From assembly GCA_003235605.1 (NCBI GenBank), contig QJVU01000163.1, forward strand, positions 1 through 7,173: DNA of 7,173 bases, read 5' to 3'. The translations under genes were made by a program, and so were the position numbers. Below are positions 5,543-7,173 of this stretch, one piece after another. This DNA is from Planctomycetota bacterium (GTDB lineage: Bacteria; Planctomycetota; UBA1135; UBA2386). Positions within the stretch are counted from its first letter, which is position 1, and each line of letters starts with the position of its first letter. The notes below the pieces were generated by a model that saw only the letters and a program-made list of their open reading frames with translations, made no database searches and was not told the origin of the DNA.

Positions 5543-7173
5543 TCAGGACCCAGACACATCCGCCGTGTGGGGCTCCTCGTGACCCTGCTGGCTGGCCAGC
5601 GCGAACAGCGCCTCGCGGAACCGAGTGTGCCCGCAGACCAGGCGATCCACACCGGCTTCCGAAGGTGCGCCCTTGCCACGCACGATCCCAAGCAGCCGCT
5701 TCTTCTCGCCCGGGCTCCAGGAAGACAGGTCGGGAATCATGCACAGGATCGGTGCCAGCATGCGCCACGCGCGGCGCCGCGGAGACGACTCCCTGCCCAT
5801 GTCCGCTTCACCCAGGATGCGGGCAGCGCGTCGGATGCACTGCTGCTCGGCGCGGGGCCCGGCGACGCCGAACCTCTCGGTGAGAAAGCGGCTCTGGCGC
5901 AGGCCGATGGCGCCGAGGTTGATCTTGCGGCACTCCCCTGCCGAGAGGTCGAGGTGTGCCTGGGTGTGCGAAAGCCGGCGCAGCATCGCGACGCTGGACC
6001 GACGGGTGGGATCGGCTCGCATCCTTGCCTCCTCCTCGCGCGCCAGCGCTTCCACCTTCGGGTTCGAGGCCACGAAGCCCATCTTGCGGTAGAACCAGAA
6101 CGCACCCGAGCGGATCGCCGCGGGGTTCCCCTCACCCATGCCGTAGGCTGTGAGGAAGAAGTACCGTGCCCCCAGGACGTGGTGGATGGCCCGCATGAAC
6201 TGGGGGTAGATGAAGCGGGTCTCCCCGCCGCGGAACTCGGGGAACAGGTTGAGCCCGATCTCGCAGCACCCGAGGGAGACAGATGCCGGACCATAGGCGA
6301 TGGGCACGCCATTCTTCAGCACCAGCACGCAATAGTGGCATTCGAGAGGATCACGGTAGGCGGGCACGACGCCCATGAGCGCGACCTGAAGACCTCGGTC
6401 ACACCGACACAGCGCGACGTCTCGAGGGTTGGCGTAGGTGAGGGTGCGGATCTCGAGGTTGCGTGCGCTCAGGCTCCGGGTCGCCAGATCGATAATGGCT
6501 TCGCCGGCTGCGGTGGCAATGCTGCATGCGTCGCCCTTGAAGGGGCGGCGGATCTGGGCTGCCAGCGGTTGCCGCGTTCGCTCGATGTCCTTCCTCTGGT
6601 AGTGCACGCGGTCGACAGGCAGGACAATCTCGCAGCGAGCCGTTCCCGGTTCGGCCAGCCGGTAGCGGATCGGCACCGCACAGGTCTCGAAGATCAGATC
6701 CCGCGCCGCGTTGTCGAGCTCCGCACGGGTGAAGAGGGCGAGCAGGTGCTCCAGGTCGGTTGCCATGGACGGCGGCCGTACGGCGGCGAACCACTCCCCC
6801 AGGCCGAGAGAGGTGTCGTCCAGGGCCTGGCACTCGCCCGGGGTGACCAGGAGCGCCAGCGTGTTCGCCAGCGTGTCGTGATCGTCCAGCTCGTCCCAGT
6901 CAATGTCCAAGCATGCCGGGAACAGGCGCCACAGGCGGGTCAACCCCGGCAGTGAGTAGTTGGTGCGGTTGACGGATCCGGGGAAGCCTGTGTCGACCAG
7001 CACCGTCGACTCTTCACCGACCCGGTCGGCGGCAACCCACGCTCGGAGGCGAGCGCTCACCTCCTCGACCAGGCGGAGCACTGCGACGTTGTCGGGGTAG
7101 GCGCGCAGGAAGCACACAACGTCGTGCAACCTGTGCAGGTCGCGGGCGCCCACCCGGTCGAGCTGCTTGATCT
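5543..7173 (-). CDS. Large GNAT-like acetyltransferase-domain protein, 5' end beyond the right edge
   Basis: The frame is open to the right edge. A GTG at 7153 could serve as a start, but the six codons before it (IKQLDR) read as coding and continue the first helix, so the gene is called partial. Counting from that GTG, 536 residues are visible. The N-terminal part (1 to about 160) contains FLRAYPDNVAVLRLVEE, a predicted helical region of unknown role. The middle has YANPRDV (240-246). Residues about 255-395 look GNAT-like: VLKNGVPIAYG (278-288), a strand-helix with EFRGGETRF (306-314), a long helix RAIHHVLGAR, and GEGNPAAIRSGAFWFYRKMGF (340-360), similar to the N...A...FY.K.GF end of acetyltransferases. 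The C-terminal 140 residues are basic and helical. A function in acyl transfer is inferred, and neither substrate nor pathway is known. No signal peptide is visible in the part present, so it is probably cytoplasmic. It lies upstream of the secreted pair on the same strand, 167 bp away, with no evident link. Confidence 0.7.
   Translation of the reverse strand, partial: IKQLDRVGARDLHRLHDVVCFLRAYPDNVAVLRLVEEVSARLRAWVAADRVGEESTVLVDTGFPGSVNRTNYSLPGLTRLWRLFPACLDIDWDELDDHDTLANTLALLVTPGECQALDDTSLGLGEWFAAVRPPSMATDLEHLLALFTRAELDNAARDLIFETCAVPIRYRLAEPGTARCEIVLPVDRVHYQRKDIERTRQPLAAQIRRPFKGDACSIATAAGEAIIDLATRSLSARNLEIRTLTYANPRDVALCRCDRGLQVALMGVVPAYRDPLECHYCVLVLKNGVPIAYGPASVSLGCCEIGLNLFPEFRGGETRFIYPQFMRAIHHVLGARYFFLTAYGMGEGNPAAIRSGAFWFYRKMGFVASNPKVEALAREEEARMRADPTRRSSVAMLRRLSHTQAHLDLSAGECRKINLGAIGLRQSRFLTERFGVAGPRAEQQCIRRAARILGEADMGRESSPRRRAWRMLAPILCMIPDLSSWSPGEKKRLLGIVRGKGAPSEAGVDRLVCGHTRFREALFALASQQGHEEPHTADVSGS

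Noticed and set aside
5376..5768. N-terminal extension of the pseudopeptidase frame by 131 codons
   Set aside because: The extension overlaps the end of the GNAT-like gene and is Arg/Gly/Pro-rich, and it would bury a signal peptide and a strong ribosome binding site inside the protein.
5567..6955. A 462-codon open frame on the plus strand opposite the GNAT-like gene
   Set aside because: Its translation is Arg/Ala/Gln-rich without recognisable motifs, and the opposite strand carries conserved acetyltransferase-like segments.

Overview
The window is high-GC bacterial chromosomal DNA with ordinary dense gene packing. No RNA gene, mobile element, CRISPR array or prophage signal is visible. The best taxonomic hint comes from two secreted proteins at about 2.1-5.4 kb. 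They resemble the MA-clan / DUF1570-like peptidases that planctomycetes carry in large paralogous sets, including a short 'GMVYFNGRWMS'-type motif familiar from planctomycete secreted proteins. A planctomycete or a related environmental lineage is therefore likely, but this is inferred from family resemblance only.

Layout from left to right: (1) bases 1-213, minus strand, hold the 5' end of a class I SAM-dependent methyltransferase that runs off the left edge. (2) Bases 214-378 are a divergent intergenic region with a 7-bp inverted repeat. (3) Bases 379-2112, plus strand, encode a CLC-family chloride channel/transporter with two C-terminal CBS domains. (4) After a 33-bp convergent gap comes a two-gene minus-strand unit. 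The upstream gene (5375-3729) encodes a secreted protein with a PsbP/DUF1795-like N-terminal region and an MA-peptidase-like domain whose zinc-binding residues are all replaced. The downstream gene (3729-2146) encodes a secreted gluzincin-like metallopeptidase with an intact HEANH...NEG zinc site and C-terminal TPR repeats. The two are joined by a TAATG stop/start overlap. (5) Bases 5376-5542 are an intergenic region that should hold the promoter of the pair, with a strong ribosome binding site at its end. (6) Bases 5543-7173, minus strand, encode a large protein with an acetyltransferase (GNAT)-like C-terminal half, cut at its 5' end by the right edge.

The most notable feature is the coupled peptidase / pseudopeptidase pair. 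The two proteins align across their central domain, yet one keeps the catalytic zinc site and the other has Asn-Gln-x-x-Tyr in place of His-Glu-x-x-His and Trp in place of the third ligand Glu. They probably arose by duplication, and translational coupling suggests matched production of a catalytic and a non-catalytic partner outside the cytoplasm. The CLC protein keeps the external gating glutamate but has valine at the position of the internal proton glutamate of CLC-ec1, as animal CLC channels do. The methyltransferase, the CLC protein and the GNAT-like protein show no evident functional link to the pair.
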